From contig NZ_JBMSEB010000002.1 in the NCBI RefSeq assembly GCF_049446075.1, positions 485,256-549,255 on the forward strand: DNA of 64,000 nt. Reading direction: 5' to 3'. Shown here in pieces: positions 62,637 to 64,000 of the stretch. The notes below the pieces were generated by a model, which was given only the letters and a program-made list of their open reading frames with translations, was not told the origin of the DNA and did not search any database. Position 1 is the stretch's first letter; the number at the start of each line of letters is the position of its first letter. The DNA comes from Humibacter sp049446075. GTDB taxonomy: Bacteria; Actinomycetota; Actinomycetes; Actinomycetales; Microbacteriaceae. The translations under genes were made by a program, and so were the position numbers.

Positions 62637-63635
62637 TCAAGTAGTTGGCAGGGTTTTTTCGATTTCGAAGTTGGGGATGGTGGGATCGGCTCGGCCGGCG
62701 TGAACCTCGGCTGGCCGGTTCCAGGCGATCGCTTCGTGCGGGCGGATGTGGTTGTAGTCCTGCCGGTAGGCGTTGACGTGCTCGACAAGCTGGAGGGCGT
62801 CGCCGATCTCTTCACGGAACAGCCACTCGTACTTCATTGAACCGAAGCCGCGTTCTCGTGACCCGTTCTGCCCGGGAGTGCGCACTCGCGTGCGCACGTG
62901 CCGCAGCTCGGGGTGCGCGGTGATGAACGTCTCGAACGTGAAGGACCGGAACGGGCCACCGTTGTCGGTCACGATCGTCACGACCGGCTCGATCTCGCCG
63001 GTCTCGACGTTCACGGGCGCGTCGTCGATCAGTGGGTGGCCGAGTAGAAGCTCGTTCTCATCGAGCGCTTTCTGCACGGCCTCGACGGCGTCGTGCATGT
63101 TCGCCGTCGGAGACACGTGCGCGTCGAACTCGTACTTGGACCAGTAGTCCCGGCACGCGGCGATCCGCCACGTCCCGCCGGTGGTGGTCTCGTACTCGGA
63201 GAAGTCCAGCTGCCACACCTGGTTCGGGCCGGTCGGTTCCTTTGCGAACGCGGCCTTGCGCCGCTCGGCGAGCTTGCGTCGTTCCCGCTGATAGTGCGCC
63301 GGCAAAATCAGCCCCTCCTCACGCAGCAGTCGCAGCACGGTCGCCTGCGAGACCAGGTGCCCGTCATGGCGAGTCATCGCCCAGATCTTCCGATGCCCCC
63401 ACGCCGGATGCGCGGACGCGTGAGAGATCACCACGTCACGCACCGCAACACGTGACGGCTGCGGCCACGGGCCCTTCAGCGGGCGGTCCTGCTTCGCTTT
63501 GGCTTGCCAGCGGCGATACGACCGTTCGGGCACGCCAATCAGCTTCACGAACCTCGCGGTCGGCATGCCCGCGTCCTGGCGGATCACCTCGAGGTCCTCG
63601 AAGGGCCCAATCTGCCCTCCGCGCTCTTCTTCCAC
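62637..63635 (-). CDS. Transposase OrfB (DDE integrase core)
   Basis: 332 residues. VWQLDFSEYE (Asp), IVTDNGGPF (Asp) and SRERGFGSMKYEW (Glu) are the three catalytic positions; HPAWGHRKIWAM belongs to the HTH_21 linker. Complete, unlike the broken IS3 copy at 56 kb. Probably made as an OrfAB fusion by frameshifting. Confidence 0.85.
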   Translation of the reverse strand: MEEERGGQIGPFEDLEVIRQDAGMPTARFVKLIGVPERSYRRWQAKAKQDRPLKGPWPQPSRVAVRDVVISHASAHPAWGHRKIWAMTRHDGHLVSQATVLRLLREEGLILPAHYQRERRKLAERRKAAFAKEPTGPNQVWQLDFSEYETTTGGTWRIAACRDYWSKYEFDAHVSPTANMHDAVEAVQKALDENELLLGHPLIDDAPVNVETGEIEPVVTIVTDNGGPFRSFTFETFITAHPELRHVRTRVRTPGQNGSRERGFGSMKYEWLFREEIGDALQLVEHVNAYRQDYNHIRPHEAIAWNRPAEVHAGRADPTIPNFEIEKTLPTT

Positions 63636-63886
63636 ACCCGGATCTCAACCGCAGCCTCACCCAACGCGGTCGTGAGCTCGGCGACCTCGTCCTCCAGCTG
63701 CTGCTCACGGGTCGAAGGCTTGGACTTGCCCGCCTCGATCCCCGCTTTGCCGCCCTCAAGGAACTGGCGCTTCCAGTTCCCGATCGCCTGCTCGGATACC
63801 TTCTCGTGGCGGGCCGCTTCAGCGATCGAGATCTCGCCCTGCAGCACAGACAACACGATGCGGATCTTCTTCCTGACGGCGCTCAC
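63584..63886 (-). CDS. Transposase OrfA
   Basis: About 100 residues from GTG 63886 (GGGGAA ahead; a longer frame to 63982 exists). ISIAEAARHEKVSEQAIGNW is the helix-turn-helix; REQQLEDEVAELTTALGEAA is the coiled coil. It binds element ends and overlaps OrfB by 52 bp. Confidence 0.8.
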   Translation of the reverse strand: MSAVRKKIRIVLSVLQGEISIAEAARHEKVSEQAIGNWKRQFLEGGKAGIEAGKSKPSTREQQLEDEVAELTTALGEAAVEIRVWKKSAEGRLGPSRTSR

Positions 63887-64000
63887 TGAAATTCCCCACT
63901 TCTGCTCGCCGAAATTCCCCACCCTGGGTCGCTCCGTCGTATGGGGCGGGCCTCCCTTGATGCTGGTGGTCTCTGACCACACACCAGCCTTCGAGGGAGG

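Larger units (their letters stand above)
62637..63886 (-). mobile_element. IS3-like insertion sequence (two-ORF transposase)
   Basis: OrfA and OrfB overlap in a -1 frame relation, as in IS3-group elements. No terminal inverted repeats could be set because the right end may leave the window; GGGGAATTTC repeats near 63890-63930 may belong to it. Confidence 0.7.

Noticed and set aside
1..64000. rRNA genes, riboswitches, complete prophage
   Set aside because: No supporting sequence seen.

Overview
The window is high-GC, GC3-biased DNA from an actinobacterium. Gene families and style (class-E-sortase-type LAxTG surface proteins, mycothiol-type arsenate reductase, FurA-KatG, a CtaF-type oxidase subunit IV, Nramp/PRC-barrel and DUF-type membrane proteins) fit Microbacteriaceae best; genus is not determinable from this stretch. 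Coding is dense, with many ATGA start/stop overlaps.

Layout. 1-5.3 kb: the 5' part of a repetitive secreted adhesin-like protein, a LuxR-type regulator, and an exported Ala/Pro/Ser/Thr-rich protein. 5.4-11.7 kb: a metallophosphoesterase, several small or membrane proteins, and two Nramp-like transporters with altered metal-site motifs, one in an operon with two PRC-barrel-like proteins. 11.8-29.4 kb: a Tat-exported glycoside hydrolase with LacI-type operators, three LAxTG surface proteins (one with eight ~125-residue repeats), a baeRF2-type protein, an SDR, a HerA-like ATPase and an MFS exporter. 29.6-33.1 kb: an aldo/keto reductase with a divergent TetR gene, and an arsenic module (arsC, an 18-residue Cys-pair peptide, arsR, an aquaglyceroporin). 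33-39 kb: a sugar ABC importer divergent from a GntR-aldolase-dehydratase operon for sugar-acid catabolism. 39-53.3 kb: ordinary metabolic and stress genes (ctaD-ctaF pair, SDRs, TetR, DUF2252, furA-katG, XRE-cupin, thioredoxin-reductase-like, Rho-N-like, AKR).

53.4-64 kb is a scarred accessory region: a beheaded copy of a surface-protein gene, a CAAX protease, tRNA 3'-end fragments, a multiply broken IS3 element, a broken and inverted SRAP gene, a frameshifted PD-(D/E)xK nuclease gene, a three-gene operon with overlapping start/stop codons (a type ISP restriction-enzyme remnant, a TauD-like dioxygenase and a HEPN/zinc-ribbon protein), a LacI fragment and an apparently intact IS3-like transposase pair at the right edge.

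Most notable: (1) a near-identical ~25-bp element lies 156, 156 and 160 bp upstream of three surface-protein start codons, next to an orphan LuxR gene, with a weaker fourth copy; (2) the nuclease-dioxygenase-HEPN operon is a candidate defence cassette built on a deleted restriction enzyme; (3) a tiny CC/CC/CC peptide is encoded in the arsenic locus with a good ribosome binding site.
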